NCBI GenBank assembly: GCA_029779645.1
Contig: JAKPAC010000015.1
Location: 56,498-120,497, forward strand
DNA from: Actinomycetes bacterium
GTDB taxonomy: Bacteria > Actinomycetota > Actinomycetes > Actinomycetales > Microbacteriaceae
Direction of reading: 5' to 3'
Length of the DNA stretch: 64,000 nt
Positions 18,789 to 28,336 of the stretch are shown piece after piece. Each line of letters opens with the position of its first letter. The stretch's first letter is position 1. The notes under the pieces were generated by a model. It was given only the letters and a program-made list of their open reading frames with translations, ran no database searches and was not told the origin of the DNA. The position numbers and the translations under genes are program-made.

Positions 18789-20312
18789 CTACACCACGTC
18801 GTCGTCCACCCAGTCCAGCGACTTCGTGACGGCCTTCTCCCACATCCGCATGCGTCGCGCCCGCTCGGCGTCGTCGATCGACGGCGCCCAGCGCACGTCC
18901 TCGGCCCAGTGCTCGCGCAGCGCGTCGAGGCTCGGCCAGAAGCCCACGGCCAGGCCGGCGGCGTACGCGGCGCCAAGCGCGGTCGTCTCGATCACACGGG
19001 GTCGCACGACCGGCACCCCGAGCACATCCGCCTGAAACTGCATCAGCAGCCCGTTTCGCGTCATCCCGCCGTCGACGCGCAGCTCGCGCAGCTCGCGCCC
19101 GGTGTCGGCCTGCGCCGCGTCGAGCACCGCGCGCGTCTGAAACGCCGTCGCCTCCAGCGCCGCACGGGCGATGTGGGCGCGGTTCACGAACCGCGTGAGT
19201 CCGACCAGAGCGCCGCGCGCGTCGGGGCGCCAGTACGGGGCGAACAGCCCCGAGAATGCTGGGACGAAGTACGCCCCGCCGTTGTCATCGACGCTGGCGG
19301 CGAGGCGCTCCACCTCGTCGGACGACGAGAAGAGGCCGAGGTTGTCGCGCAGCCACTGCACGAGCGAGCCGGTCACCGCGATCGAGCCCTCGAGCGCATA
19401 CTGCGCGGGCTCGTCGCCGAGGCGATAGGCGACGGTCGAGATGAGCCCGTGCCGCGACGTGACGATCTCCTCCCCCGTGTTCACGATCAGGAAGTTGCCG
19501 GTGCCGTAGGTATTCTTCGATTCGCCGACCCGGAACGCCGCCTGCCCGAAGGTCGCCGCCTGCTGGTCACCGAGGATCCCCGCGATCGGCACCCCGCGCG
19601 CCGCCGCCGGCTCGGCGACGTGCCCCACGACCTGCGACGAGGAGCGGATCTCGGGCATCATCGAGCGCGGGATGTCGAACGCCTGCAGCAGCTTGTCAGA
19701 CCACTCCAGGGTGCGCAGATCGGCGAGCAGCGTGCGGCTCGCGTTGGTCACGTCCGTCGCGTGCACGGGCTCGCCGCCCCCGTCCCCCGACCGCGTCAGG
19801 TTCCACAGCAGCCACGTGTCGGGCGTGCCGAACAGCAGCTCGCCGGCCTCGGCCGCCTCGCGGGCGCCGGCCACGTGCTGCAGCATCCACGCGATCTTGG
19901 ATGCCGAGAAGTACGTCGCCAGCGGCAGGCCGGTGGATGCCGCGAACCGGCCCGGCCCGCCATCCTCGGCGAGCGCGTCGATCAGCGGCTGGGTGCGCGT
20001 GTCCTGCCACACGATGGCGTTGTGGATGGGCTTGCCGGTGCGCCGGTTCCAGACGATGGCGGTCTCGCGCTGGTTCGTGATGCCGATGGCGGCGATGTCG
20101 GCGGCCCGCGCGCCGGCACCCTCGAGCGCTGCCTCGATCACCCACCGGGCGTTCGCCCAGATCTCCTCGGGGTCGTGCTCGACCCAGCCCGGGCGCGGAA
20201 AGATCTGCTCGTGCTCGCGCTGCGCGCTGCCCGCGATCGTCGCTTCCTCGGTGAACAGGATCGCCCGCGTGCTCGTGGTGCCCTGGTCGATCGCCATCAC
20301 GTACTTCGCCAC
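18789..20312 (-). CDS. glpK: Glycerol kinase
   Basis: 507 residues, FGGY kinase family. It phosphorylates glycerol to sn-glycerol-3-phosphate. The N-terminal phosphate loop [14 protein letters not shown] is near 7-20. TNQRE near 85, [12 protein letters not shown] near 260 and [18 protein letters not shown] near 365 are glycerol-kinase signatures. I chose the GTG at 20312 because GGAAGGGG lies just upstream and the FGGY strand follows at once. It lies 40 bp after glpD on the same strand, so the two form a glycerol-catabolic operon. No glpF facilitator is seen. Confidence 0.95.
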   Translation of the reverse strand: MAKYVMAIDQGTTSTRAILFTEEATIAGSAQREHEQIFPRPGWVEHDPEEIWANARWVIEAALEGAGARAADIAAIGITNQRETAIVWNRRTGKPIHNAIVWQDTRTQPLIDALAEDGGPGRFAASTGLPLATYFSASKIAWMLQHVAGAREAAEAGELLFGTPDTWLLWNLTRSGDGGGEPVHATDVTNASRTLLADLRTLEWSDKLLQAFDIPRSMMPEIRSSSQVVGHVAEPAAARGVPIAGILGDQQAATFGQAAFRVGESKNTYGTGNFLIVNTGEEIVTSRHGLISTVAYRLGDEPAQYALEGSIAVTGSLVQWLRDNLGLFSSSDEVERLAASVDDNGGAYFVPAFSGLFAPYWRPDARGALVGLTRFVNRAHIARAALEATAFQTRAVLDAAQADTGRELRELRVDGGMTRNGLLMQFQADVLGVPVVRPRVIETTALGAAYAAGLAVGFWPSLDALREHWAEDVRWAPSIDDAERARRMRMWEKAVTKSLDWVDDDVV

Positions 20313-20352
20313 GGCACCCCTTCCGCTCTGACTCGCCGCCGCAGCGCACCCC

Positions 20353-22128
20353 TCACACTCGTGACGTCGCGCGCTCCTCGACACGATATCGCCCCTGTCG
20401 CTCAAGCATCGCGAGCACCGCGGCCTCCTCGCGCTCGATGTCGTCGGCATCCCAGCCGCACACCTCGGCGATGGTCTCGGCCACATCGCGCACGCAGTCG
20501 CGCCTCGCATCGCCCGTGAAGACGAGGTTCGTGCGCCGGCGCAGCAGGTCGTCGAGATGCACGACGTGCTCGGTGGCGGCCAGATGCCGCAGCTCCGCGG
20601 TGCTGTAGGCGGCGGCATCCCGGATCGGCCGGTCGCCCTCGTCGGCGCGAATCGCCGCGATCACCTCGCTCGCCCGCGTGCCGTAGCGGGCCAGCAGGCG
20701 TGCGGCACGCTCGCGACCCACCCCGGCCGAGTTGGCGGCGAGCCACTGGCGCAGCGCCTTCTCGGTGCGCGGATACCCCACACCGCCGCCGATCGCGACG
20801 CCCTTCGTGCTGGTCGCCCGCCGCACGCGGAGGATGCCCAGCACCTCGTCGCTCAGGTGCTCGGCGAGTGCGCGGAACGTGGTCCACTTGCCGCCGACGA
20901 GGCTCAGCACCTGCGCCGTGCCGGTGCTCGAGAGGGTCGCCCGCTCGATCCGGTAGTCGCGCGAGACGAAGCCCGGCGCCAGATCGCCGTGCCCGGGCAG
21001 GGGCCGCACGCCGGCGAACCGATACACGATCTGCGCGCGGCCCACCTCGATGTCGGGAAACACGTGCCGGATGAGGCCGAAGAAGTAGTCGACCTCCTCC
21101 TCGGTGCACGTGACCGGCTCGCGCATGTCGTGCTCGAGGTCGGTGGTGCCCACGAGCACCCGCCCGTTCAGCGGGTAGATCAGCACGATGCGGCCGTCGC
21201 TGTGCTCGAAGAAGATCTCGCGGCCGCCCGTCGCGGCCAGCAGCTCGGGGTGGTCGAGCACGATGTGCGAGCCCTTCGTGCCGCCCATGAAGCGGGTGCC
21301 CCGCCCGAGCGCCGCGTTGGTGAGGTCGGTCCACGGCCCCGAGGCGTTCACGACGACGGATGCCGTGAGCACCGCCTCCTCGCCGGTGATCGCGTCGCGC
21401 ACCCGGACGCCGCCGCCCGAAACGCCGAACGCCTCGACGTAGTTCGCGGCGCGCGCGAGCGCGCCCGAGCCCATCTCGGCCCCGCCCGGACCCATGGCTC
21501 CGGGCGAGCGCCCCGCCCGGAGCCCGTCATGCAGCACGTCCAGTGCGAGGCGCTCCGGGTCCTGCATGGAGGCGTCGTAGTAGGTGGCGGTGTAGCGGAT
21601 CTCGGGGTTCAGCCGGGGCAGCTTCGCGAGCGAGCGGCGGCGCCGCAGGAACTCGTGCCGCGGGAGGCGACCGCCGCCGCGAGAGAACGAGTCGTAGATG
21701 ACGAGGCCGATCTTGATCAGCGCGGCCCCGCGCTCGCGCGGCCTGCCCGCGCCGTGGCGCAGGAAGCGCAGCGGCGCGCTCAGCACGCCCGAGAAGGTCG
21801 AGAAGATCGGCACCGTGGTCTTCAGCGGCTTCACGTAGTGCGGCGCGATCTGCAGGAGGCCGTTTCGCTCGGTGACCGACTCGTGCACCAGCCGGAACTC
21901 GCCGTTCTCGAGGTAGCGGATGCCGCCGTGGATCATGTGCGACGACGCCGACGACGCGCCGCTCGCGTAGTCGCCGCGCTCGATCAGCATGACGTCGACG
22001 CCCTGCATCGCCAGGTCGCGCATGGTCGCGACCCCGTTGATCCCTCCGCCGATGATCAGCACCTGTGCCGAAGGACGCTCCACAAGCTCTGCGAACGCCC
22101 GCCGCCTCCGCACTGGTCCTGCCGTCAT
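20353..22128 (-). CDS. glpD: Glycerol-3-phosphate dehydrogenase (aerobic, FAD-dependent)
   Basis: 591 residues. It oxidises glycerol-3-phosphate to dihydroxyacetone phosphate and passes electrons to menaquinone at the membrane. The Rossmann FAD motif [18 protein letters not shown] is near 24-41, then the GlpD hallmark [16 protein letters not shown]. The C-terminal DAO_C domain follows. A glycine-rich stretch ([13 protein letters not shown], about 210-222) looks like a local insertion. The ATG follows a GTGAGGGGG site. It is the first gene of the glpD-glpK operon and is divergent from the riboflavin operon. Confidence 0.95.
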   Translation of the reverse strand: MTAGPVRRRRAFAELVERPSAQVLIIGGGINGVATMRDLAMQGVDVMLIERGDYASGASSASSHMIHGGIRYLENGEFRLVHESVTERNGLLQIAPHYVKPLKTTVPIFSTFSGVLSAPLRFLRHGAGRPRERGAALIKIGLVIYDSFSRGGGRLPRHEFLRRRRSLAKLPRLNPEIRYTATYYDASMQDPERLALDVLHDGLRAGRSPGAMGPGGAEMGSGALARAANYVEAFGVSGGGVRVRDAITGEEAVLTASVVVNASGPWTDLTNAALGRGTRFMGGTKGSHIVLDHPELLAATGGREIFFEHSDGRIVLIYPLNGRVLVGTTDLEHDMREPVTCTEEEVDYFFGLIRHVFPDIEVGRAQIVYRFAGVRPLPGHGDLAPGFVSRDYRIERATLSSTGTAQVLSLVGGKWTTFRALAEHLSDEVLGILRVRRATSTKGVAIGGGVGYPRTEKALRQWLAANSAGVGRERAARLLARYGTRASEVIAAIRADEGDRPIRDAAAYSTAELRHLAATEHVVHLDDLLRRRTNLVFTGDARRDCVRDVAETIAEVCGWDADDIEREEAAVLAMLERQGRYRVEERATSRV

Positions 22129-22285
22129 CGACGCCCCCTCACTTCCGCTGCTTCCATCCTCGGTCCGGATCTCGGATCGTGCAACCGCGCCGCGCCAGGC
22201 CCCGGTCGCCCCGGCGCGCGGGCCGCGTGGCGGCCGCGGCGCGGCCGCGTCCGCGCCGCGTGCGGACGCCCTCCCTCACCCGAGA

Positions 22286-22315
22286 TGCAACACCTCCCCC
22301 TGCGGGAGCTACACT
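22286..22315 (+). promoter_or_regulatory. Promoter of the riboflavin operon
   Basis: TGCAAC (22286-22291) and TACACT (22310-22315) are 18 bp apart. The predicted start near 22322 is just before the FMN riboswitch. Confidence 0.5.
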
Positions 22316-22325
22316 CGAAGCAGTA

Positions 22326-22484
22326 ACGTGCCCGGGGTCGGTGAGAGTCCGAACCGGCGGTGAGAGTCCGCGAGCCAAGGCATCCATTCGTCGCCGACGA
22401 ACGCCGCGGCTGATCCGGTGAAATTCCGGAACCGACGGTTATGCGTGCGACGACGTCGCGCGCGAGTCCGGATGAGAGGCGCAC
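22326..22484 (+). ncRNA. FMN riboswitch (RFN element)
   Basis: The conserved RFN segments occur in order: CGGGGTCGGTGAGAGTCC, GAACCGGCGGT, GAGTCCGCGAGCC, then a variable arm, GCTGATCCGGTGAAATTCCG, GAACCGACGGTTA, and GAGTCCGGATGAGAGGC. It lies about 70 nt before ribD. A GTGGG/CCCAC pairing at 22487-22507 could be part of the expression platform. FMN binding should lower riboflavin gene expression, most likely by hiding the ribosome site, since no T-rich terminator is visible. Confidence 0.95.
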
Positions 22485-22552
22485 GTGTGGGTGTCGTTGT
22501 GACCCCACCACGCGTCGCGTGAGCCCCGGAGCGCCTCAAGACAGAGGAAGCC

Positions 22553-23662
22553 ATGACCGGAATCACGCAGGCAGAACGCGACGCCATGGTGCGCGCGTTC
22601 GAGCTGGCGCGTCGCGGACCACTCGGGATCAACCCGCAGGTCGGCTGCGTGCTGCTCACGCCCGCTGGTGACGTCCTCGCCGAGGGCTGGCACCGCGGGG
22701 TCGGAATGCCGCATGCCGAGGTCGCCGCGCTCGCACAGCTGCCCGACGGCGCGGCGCGCGGCGCCACGGCCGTGGTCTCGCTCGAGCCCTGCAACCACAC
22801 CGGGCACACCGGCCCCTGCAGCGAGGCCCTGCTTCAGGCCGGTGTCGCCCGCGTCGTGTACGCGGTCACCGACCCGGGCACCGCGTCCGGCGGGGGCGCA
22901 GAGCGCCTGCGCGCGGCCGGCGTCGAGGTCGCATCGGGCGTGCTGCGCGAGCGGGGCGAGGCGCTGCTCGGCCCGTGGCTCGTCGCCGCTCGGCTTCGCC
23001 GCCCCCACGTCACCGTGAAGTGGGCGCAGAGCCTCGACGGCCGCGCCGCGGCCGCCGACGGCACGAGCCAGTGGATCACCGGCCCCGAGGCCCGCGCCGA
23101 TGTGCACCGCCGCCGCGCCGCCGCGCACGCGATCATCGCCGGCACCGGCACGATCCTCGCCGACGACGCCGCCCTCACCGCGCGCGGCGCGGACGGCGAG
23201 CTGCTTTCGACCCAGCCGCTCCCCGTGGTGCTCGGCACGCGGGAGATCCCGGCGGCGGCGCGGGTGCGCGCGCACCCGCGCGAGCCGTTCTTCGCGCCCG
23301 GACCCGACCTGCGCGCGGTGCTCGCGCAGCTGTATGCCCGTGGCATCCAGAGCGTGTTCGTCGAGGGCGGGCCCACGCTCGCGAGCGCCTTCATCCGCGA
23401 GGGCCTCGCCGACGAGGTGCTGGCCTACACCGCCCCGGTGCTGCTCGGCGGCCCGCGCGCGGCGCTCACCGACCTCGGCGTCGCCACCATCGCGAAGGCG
23501 CGCCGCCTGCGCATCAGCGACGTGCAGCGCCTCGGCGACGACCTGCTGATCATCGCCGAGCCGCTGGCCGCGGCGAGCGCCGCCGACACGGCCGCCAAGA
23601 ACGCGGGCGCCGCCCCCGAGCGCTCCCCCAGCGAGACCATCCCCAATGAAGGGCAGGACTGA
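22553..23662 (+). CDS. ribD: Bifunctional diaminohydroxyphosphoribosylaminopyrimidine deaminase / reductase
   Basis: 369 residues. The N-terminal deaminase domain has the zinc motif HAEVAAL near 52-58 and EPCNHTGHTGPC near 76-87. The C-terminal reductase domain (from about 155, TVKWAQSLDGR) ends with FVEGGPTLASAF near 265. It performs steps two and three of riboflavin synthesis. An Ala-rich tail of about 30 residues is unconserved. First gene after the FMN riboswitch; the AGAGGAAG ribosome site lies 6 nt before the ATG. Confidence 0.95.
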   Translation: MTGITQAERDAMVRAFELARRGPLGINPQVGCVLLTPAGDVLAEGWHRGVGMPHAEVAALAQLPDGAARGATAVVSLEPCNHTGHTGPCSEALLQAGVARVVYAVTDPGTASGGGAERLRAAGVEVASGVLRERGEALLGPWLVAARLRRPHVTVKWAQSLDGRAAAADGTSQWITGPEARADVHRRRAAAHAIIAGTGTILADDAALTARGADGELLSTQPLPVVLGTREIPAAARVRAHPREPFFAPGPDLRAVLAQLYARGIQSVFVEGGPTLASAFIREGLADEVLAYTAPVLLGGPRAALTDLGVATIAKARRLRISDVQRLGDDLLIIAEPLAAASAADTAAKNAGAAPERSPSETIPNEGQD

Positions 23663-23663
23663 C

Positions 23664-24320
23664 ATGTTCACCGGAATCGTCGAGGAGCTCGGCCGCATCA
23701 CGGCGGTCGAGCGCACGGCAGACGCCGCGCGGCTCACCATCGAGGCGCCGCTGAGCGTCTCTGATGCCGCGCACGGCGACTCGATCGCGGTCAGCGGCGT
23801 GTGCCTGACCGTGGTCGAGCGCGAGGGCGACACGTTCACCGCCGATGTGATGCAGCAGACGCTCGACATGTCGACGCTCTCGGGCGCCGCCGTCGGCCTC
23901 GCCGTGAATCTCGAGCGGGCCACCTCGGTCGGGGATCGCCTCGGCGGGCACATCGTCCAGGGACACGTCGACGGCACCGGCACCGTCCTCTCGGTCACCG
24001 AGGGGGGCGCGTGGCGCGTCGTGCGCATCTCGCTCGGCGGCGCGCTGGCCCCGCTGGTGGTCGACAAGGGCTCCATCGCCGTCGATGGTGTCTCGCTCAC
24101 CGTCAGCTCGGTGAGCCCCGCGTCCGAGCCCGAGCAGTGGTTCGAGGTGTCTCTCATTCCAGAGACGCTCGTCGCCACCACCCTCGGCGCGCGGGTTCCC
24201 GGCGACACCGTCAATCTCGAGACCGACATTCTGGCCCGGCACGTGCAGCGCATGCTCTCGTTCGGGCGTCCCGATGTATCCACCGCACCTGCGAAGCACA
24301 CAGAAGGAGGCTCGCGATGA
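23664..24320 (+). CDS. ribE: Riboflavin synthase alpha chain
   Basis: 218 residues made of two tandem lumazine-binding repeats, starting MFTGIVEELG and repeating from about residue 97 (FGGHIVQGHVDGTG-type segment). It dismutates two 6,7-dimethyl-8-ribityllumazine molecules to riboflavin. The ATG at 23664 is 1 nt after the ribD stop and is the family-conserved start; an ATG 18 nt upstream lies inside ribD. It overlaps ribBA by 4 bp. Confidence 0.95.
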   Translation: MFTGIVEELGRITAVERTADAARLTIEAPLSVSDAAHGDSIAVSGVCLTVVEREGDTFTADVMQQTLDMSTLSGAAVGLAVNLERATSVGDRLGGHIVQGHVDGTGTVLSVTEGGAWRVVRISLGGALAPLVVDKGSIAVDGVSLTVSSVSPASEPEQWFEVSLIPETLVATTLGARVPGDTVNLETDILARHVQRMLSFGRPDVSTAPAKHTEGGSR

Positions 24321-25588
24321 GCCTGTCCACCATCCCCGAAGCACTCGAGGCCCTGAAGGCGGGGCGCCCGGTGATCGTCGCCGACGACGAGAACCGCGAG
24401 AACGAGGGCGACATCATCATCTCGGCAGAGCTCGCGAGCCCGGAATGGATCGCATGGATGGTCCGCTGGACCTCCGGGCTGATCTGCGCCCCGATGCCTG
24501 GCGACATCGCCGATGCCCTCGACCTGCCGCCCATGGTCGCGCGCAACGAAGACATGCGCTCGACGGCATACACCGTGAGCGTGGATGCCGCGGACCGCCG
24601 CGATTCGACCGGCATCAGCGCCTCGGACCGCGCCAACACGCTCAATGTGCTGGCGAACCCCGACTCGACGCCGGCGAGCCTGATCCGCCCCGGCCACATC
24701 CTCCCGCTGCGTGCGGTCGATGGCGGCGTCCGCGACCGCGCGGGCCACACCGAGGCGGCCGTCGAGCTGATGCGCCTCGCGGGGCTGCACCCCGTCGGCG
24801 CGATCGCGGAGGTCGTCGACCACGACGGCAGCATGATGCGCATGCCCGGCCTCTTCGAGCTCGGCAAGCAGGACGGCGTGCACGTGATCACGATCGAGCA
24901 GCTGATCGACTACCTCGACGAGCACGAGCCCCGCGCCGAGGAGGAGGCCCCGCGTCGCCTGGTCAGCCTGCGCGCCGAGTCGACCGTGCCGACCACGCAC
25001 GGCAGCTTCCGCTTCCTCGCCTACAAGGACCGCCAGACCGGCACCGATCACCTCGCCGTGGTCTCGGGCGAGCTCGGCGACGCGCCCCTCGTGCGCGTGC
25101 ACTCCGAGTGCCTCACCGGCGAGGCGTTCCACTCGCTCAAGTGCGAGTGCGGCTGGCAGCTCGACGCCGCGCTCGACGCGATTGAGCGCGACGGCGGCAT
25201 CGTGATCTACATGCGCGGGCACGAGGGCCGCGGCATCGGCCTGATCAACAAGCTGCGCGCCTACAGCCTGCAGGAGCAGGGCCTCGACACGGTCGACGCG
25301 AACCTCGCCCTCGGCTTCCCGATCGACGCGCGCGACTACGCGGCCGCCGCCGGCATCCTCGCAGACCTCGGCGTCAGCAAGGTGCGCCTGCTGACCAACA
25401 ACCCCGACAAGGTCGCGCAGCTGCGCGCCCTCGACGTCAACGTCGTCGAGCAGGTGCCGCTGCTGGTGGGCGTGGGCGAGAACAACCATGAATACCTGCG
25501 CACCAAGCGCGAGCGCATGGGCCACACGATCGACGAGCAGGAACTCAGCGACGCATACGAGGTCGCACCAGGAAAGGGCAACGCATGA
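24317..25588 (+). CDS. ribBA: Fused 3,4-dihydroxy-2-butanone-4-phosphate synthase / GTP cyclohydrolase II
   Basis: 423 residues. The N-terminal RibB half has the acidic metal loop [10 protein letters not shown] near 25-34 and [14 protein letters not shown] near 150. The C-terminal RibA half has the zinc cysteines in [17 protein letters not shown] near 265-281 and [10 protein letters not shown] near 305. It makes both precursors of the pathway from ribulose-5-phosphate and GTP. The AAGGAGG site lies 6 nt before the ATG. ATGA overlaps join it to ribE and ribH. Confidence 0.96.
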   Translation: MSLSTIPEALEALKAGRPVIVADDENRENEGDIIISAELASPEWIAWMVRWTSGLICAPMPGDIADALDLPPMVARNEDMRSTAYTVSVDAADRRDSTGISASDRANTLNVLANPDSTPASLIRPGHILPLRAVDGGVRDRAGHTEAAVELMRLAGLHPVGAIAEVVDHDGSMMRMPGLFELGKQDGVHVITIEQLIDYLDEHEPRAEEEAPRRLVSLRAESTVPTTHGSFRFLAYKDRQTGTDHLAVVSGELGDAPLVRVHSECLTGEAFHSLKCECGWQLDAALDAIERDGGIVIYMRGHEGRGIGLINKLRAYSLQEQGLDTVDANLALGFPIDARDYAAAAGILADLGVSKVRLLTNNPDKVAQLRALDVNVVEQVPLLVGVGENNHEYLRTKRERMGHTIDEQELSDAYEVAPGKGNA

Positions 25589-26061
25589 GCGGGCACGGAG
25601 CAGCAGAACGCACGAACGTCGACGCGAGCGGCCTGCGGGTCGTCATCATCGCGGGCAGCTGGCATGAGGTGATCTCGGACGGACTCATCGCGGGCGCCGT
25701 GCGCGAGCTGGATGCCTCGGGGGCGACGCACTCGCTGGTGCGGGTGCCGGGCAGCTTCGAGCTGCCCGTGGCCGCCAAGGCCGCGCTCGAATCCGGGGCC
25801 GACGCCGTGGTCGCGCTCGGCGTGATCATCCGCGGGGGCACTCCCCACTTCGAGTTCGTCTCGGCGGCCGCGACCGACGGGCTCACCCGCGTCGCGATCG
25901 ACACGGGCAAGCCGGTCGGCTTCGGCGTGCTCACGCTCGACACCGAGGAGCAGGGCATCGACCGCGCCGGCTTCCCCGACTCGTCGGAGGACAAGGGCGC
26001 CGAGGCCGCGCACGCCGCGGTCGCGACCGCGCTGGTGCTGCGCGAGCTGCGCGCCGGCTGA
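25585..26061 (+). CDS. ribH: 6,7-dimethyl-8-ribityllumazine synthase
   Basis: 158 residues. It condenses the RibB and RibD products to lumazine and usually forms a 60-mer capsid. The conserved [14 protein letters not shown] is near 53-66, [16 protein letters not shown] near 79-94 contains the catalytic His, and [12 protein letters not shown] follows. Last gene of the riboswitch-controlled operon. A perfect palindromic terminator begins 26 nt after the stop. Confidence 0.96.
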   Translation: MSGHGAAERTNVDASGLRVVIIAGSWHEVISDGLIAGAVRELDASGATHSLVRVPGSFELPVAAKAALESGADAVVALGVIIRGGTPHFEFVSAAATDGLTRVAIDTGKPVGFGVLTLDTEEQGIDRAGFPDSSEDKGAEAAHAAVATALVLRELRAG

Positions 26062-26086
26062 GCACCGCGCGCACTGACTGCACTGA

Positions 26087-26116
26087 CTGAGGGGGATGCC
26101 GCGGCATCCCCCTCAG
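26087..26116. terminator. Bidirectional terminator between ribH and the TetR gene
   Basis: CTGAGGGGGATGCCG (26087-26101) is followed at once by its exact reverse complement (26102-26116). It serves both convergent genes; the last codons of the TetR gene lie inside it. Confidence 0.85.
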
Positions 26117-26790
26117 CGCTTCTCGGGCGCCCGCCGCTCCGGCCTGGTGCCGGGCTGCGGGCCGCGCTCTTCGGCCGCGGGCGCCGAGGCGGCAGCGCCG
26201 CGCACGATCAGGCGAACCCCGCCCTCGAAGTCGTCATCCGGCCCGGGCTCAGCGCGCGCCGTCTCCGCCGCGCCCACCGCCAACGCCGCCACGCGCGCCA
26301 TCTCGAGCCGCTGCTGCGCCTGAAACGTGTGGCCCAGCACGAAGTGCGTGATCGTGCTCGCCGCCACCCGCGCGAGGGCTGGCGGCATCCCGCGCCCGAC
26401 GGCGAGCTCGAAGAGCTGCCGCTGCGCGGGCGCTTCGACCAGCCCCATCGCGAGCGAGCTCGAGACGAGCTCGGCGCCGTCCCGATACCGCAGCAGGCAT
26501 CGCCGGAGCGTCGAGGCGACCGCCGTCGCGCCCTCGTGCCACGGCAATGCCGGGTCGGGCGCGGCATCGCCGGGTGCCAGGATCCGCTCGCTCACCGCCG
26601 CGAGCAGGGTCTGCTTGTTCGGGAAGTGCCAGTACAGGGCGCTCGGCTGCACCCCGAGCGCCTCGGCGATCCGGCGCATCGTCAGATCCGGCAGGCCCTG
26701 CGCCTCGAGAATGCCGAGCGCCGCGTCGACGACATCGGACTTCGCCCGGCGCGCCGGGCGACCCGCGCCGCTTGCCCCTGCGTGTGCCAT
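26113..26790 (-). CDS. TetR-family regulator, probably BioQ (biotin regulator)
   Basis: 225 residues. A short basic N-terminus is followed by a TetR HTH: VVDAALGILEAQG, then MRRIAEALGVQPSALYWHFPNK near 38-59. The C-terminal domain resembles TetR_C ligand-binding folds. The ATG at 26790 lies 6 nt after a TAGGCT box, so the mRNA is leaderless. Two 13-bp palindromes TGAAC-N3-GTTCA separate it from divergent bioY. That is the type of box reported for the actinobacterial biotin repressor BioQ, which supports that identity; the protein sequence alone would not. Confidence 0.8.
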   Translation of the reverse strand: MAHAGASGAGRPARRAKSDVVDAALGILEAQGLPDLTMRRIAEALGVQPSALYWHFPNKQTLLAAVSERILAPGDAAPDPALPWHEGATAVASTLRRCLLRYRDGAELVSSSLAMGLVEAPAQRQLFELAVGRGMPPALARVAASTITHFVLGHTFQAQQRLEMARVAALAVGAAETARAEPGPDDDFEGGVRLIVRGAAASAPAAEERGPQPGTRPERRAPEKR

Positions 26791-26796
26791 TCCCGT

Positions 26797-26802
26797 AGCC
26801 TA
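26797..26802 (-). promoter_or_regulatory. Leaderless -10 box of the TetR/BioQ-like gene
   Basis: TAGGCT on the minus strand ends 6 nt before the ATG at 26790. The first operator abuts it upstream. Confidence 0.65.
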
Positions 26803-26803
26803 C

Positions 26804-26830
26804 TGAACATCGTTCATTGAACACTGTTCA
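26804..26830. promoter_or_regulatory. Two tandem BioQ-like operators
   Basis: TGAACATCGTTCA (26804-26816) and TGAACACTGTTCA (26818-26830) are both perfect TGAAC-N3-GTTCA palindromes with centres 14 bp apart. They occupy the spacer of the regulator promoter and the bioY leader, so binding should repress both genes. Confidence 0.8.
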
Positions 26831-26861
26831 GGAACGCGAAGGTCACGACGAAGGAGACCCC

Positions 26862-27440
26862 ATGAGCACGGCAGCCATTCCCCGCAGAACGCCGGTTCTC
26901 GCCGACAGCATCCCCGGAGCGCGCGCCCGCGACCTCGGGCTGGTGCTCGCCGGCGCCGCGTTCATCGCCGTCGCCGGGTACGTGGCCATCCCGCTGCCGT
27001 TCACTCCCGTGCCGCTCTCGCTCGCGACGTTCGCCGTGCTGCTCACCGGCGCCGCGCTCGGTCCCGCGCGCGGCGCGTCCAGCGCCGGGCTCTACCTGCT
27101 CGTCGGCCTCGTCGGCGTGCCGGTGTTCGCCGGCGGCGGCAGCGGCTGGGCCTTCTCGTCCTTCGGCTACATCGTGGGATACGTGCTCGCCGCCGCGGTC
27201 GTCGGCCTGCTCGCGCGCCGGCGAGCCGACCGCGGGGTCTGGAGCACGCTCGGCCTTGCCGCGCTCGGCACGGCGACCATCTACGCGTGCGGGGTGCCGT
27301 GGCTGGCGATCTTCCTCAGCCTCGATCTCGCCACCGCGCTCGCGTTCGGCGTGCTGCCGTTCCTGATCGGCGACACCATCAAGCTCATCGCGACCGCCGT
27401 CGCGCTGCCGAGCGCGTGGAAGGCCCTCGGCAGCGCCTGA
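26862..27440 (+). CDS. bioY: Biotin transporter substrate-binding membrane subunit
   Basis: 192 residues with about six membrane helices. The BioY signature YVAIPLPFTPVPLSLATFAVLLTG-like segment is near 44-66, GLYLLVGLVGVPVFAGG near 82 and FGYIVGYV near 106. It is the S-component that binds biotin in ECF transporters. The ATG at 26862 follows AAGGAGA. No bioM/bioN energising genes are adjacent, so it either works alone or uses a shared ECF module elsewhere. It shares its control region with the BioQ-like regulator. Confidence 0.93.
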   Translation: MSTAAIPRRTPVLADSIPGARARDLGLVLAGAAFIAVAGYVAIPLPFTPVPLSLATFAVLLTGAALGPARGASSAGLYLLVGLVGVPVFAGGGSGWAFSSFGYIVGYVLAAAVVGLLARRRADRGVWSTLGLAALGTATIYACGVPWLAIFLSLDLATALAFGVLPFLIGDTIKLIATAVALPSAWKALGSA

Positions 27441-27511
27441 GCCCGCGATGCGGCCCGGCGCGGCCGGGGGCGACACCCGTCGCGAGCCGCGCGGCGCGCC
27501 GGCACAGACGG

Positions 27512-27547
27512 CAGAAGGGGTGGATGCCGAAGCATCCACCCCTTCTG
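27512..27547. terminator. Bidirectional terminator between bioY and the DUF2269 gene
   Basis: CAGAAGGGGTGGATGC (27512-27527) pairs perfectly with GCATCCACCCCTTCTG (27532-27547) around CGAA. The genes on both sides converge on it. Confidence 0.88.
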
Positions 27548-27558
27548 TGTGCGGCTGG

Positions 27559-27984
27559 CTACGGGCGCCAGATCATCAGCACGACGACGGCGACGAGCAG
27601 CAGCGCGGCGATGCCGCTGCTGGCGGCGATCGCGCCGTAGCCCGAAGGCTTGGTGCCGGCGGTCGCGCCGTCGATCTCGGCCGCGGCCTTGTGCATCTGG
27701 CCGACGACGAACAGCGTGAGCAGGAATGCGACCACGTAGAGGATCACCGACCAGAGGATCCACGGGGTGAGGAAGCTGATCTTCCACATGCCGCTGATGC
27801 CGAAGCCGAAGACGACGGTCAGCAGCGAGAGCCAGGTGAAGATGGTGGTTGACTTGGCGAGCGTCCGAACCTGAGCGCCGCTGCCCGAGCGCAGCGCGCG
27901 CAGGCCGGTCATCGGAAGGATCGCCATGGGCCCGACGATGAAGACCGCCGATGCGACGTGAAGAATGCTGAGCACTGTGTCCAT
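27559..27984 (-). CDS. DUF2269-type integral membrane protein
   Basis: 141 residues with four membrane helices (about 2-24, 48-70, 76-98 and 121-140). HVASAVFIVGPMAILPM in the first helix fits the DUF2269 family of predicted bacterial membrane proteins; no function is known. The ATG at 27984 lies 7 nt after a TAAACT box and an upstream in-frame ATG has no support. The box overlaps the last codon of the upstream five-gene operon, so this gene may be both read through and transcribed separately. Confidence 0.75.
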   Translation of the reverse strand: MDTVLSILHVASAVFIVGPMAILPMTGLRALRSGSGAQVRTLAKSTTIFTWLSLLTVVFGFGISGMWKISFLTPWILWSVILYVVAFLLTLFVVGQMHKAAAEIDGATAGTKPSGYGAIAASSGIAALLLVAVVVLMIWRP

Positions 27985-27991
27985 GCGGCTC

Positions 27992-27997
27992 AGTTTA
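27992..27997 (-). promoter_or_regulatory. Leaderless -10 box of the DUF2269 gene
   Basis: TAAACT lies 7 nt before the ATG at 27984. Its first three bases are the TAA stop of the preceding gene. Confidence 0.5.
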
Positions 27998-28336
27998 CGC
28001 CGTCGTCGCGTATGGCGCTGGGGGCATGGCGGCCGCGCGTGACATATTCCACGGCGCCGGGCGGGCCTCGAGGCCGCTCGATGCCGCGACCGATACGCGG
28101 GCCACGACATGGGAGTCGATGCCGCTCCGGCCGCCGCCCGGCGGCTCGCGCGGCTCCTGCTGCGCGGCCACCACCGCGGCCCACGCCCCGAGCGCGACGC
28201 CGAGCAGCACGGCGGCGAGCGCCGCGAGCACGAGCCGCCTTCGCCCCGCGGTGCGCGGCGGGCGGGGCGCGGGCTCCGGCGTGCCCCGCGGCACGAAGCC
28301 CGAAGCGCCCGGCCGCTCGGCGGGCGGGGCGGGCAC
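27995..28336 (-). CDS. Small single-pass membrane protein, end of the tubulin-like operon
   Basis: 113 residues from the GTG at 28336, which overlaps the stop of the 1152-residue gene (TAGTG). A Pro/Arg-rich cytosolic start (about 1-33) is followed by one membrane helix (LVLAALAAVLLGVALGAWAA, about 35-54). A 58-residue tail without recognisable domains ends it. Start overlap and hydrophobic helix are the only evidence that it is real; no homologue is recognised. It would be the fifth gene of the operon. Confidence 0.6.
   Translation of the reverse strand: MPAPPAERPGASGFVPRGTPEPAPRPPRTAGRRRLVLAALAAVLLGVALGAWAAVVAAQQEPREPPGGGRSGIDSHVVARVSVAASSGLEARPAPWNMSRAAAMPPAPYATTA

Noticed and set aside
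22487..22552. A Rho-independent terminator as the expression platform of the FMN riboswitch
   Set aside because: Only a weak 5-bp stem and no T-run are visible; ribosome-site control is more likely.
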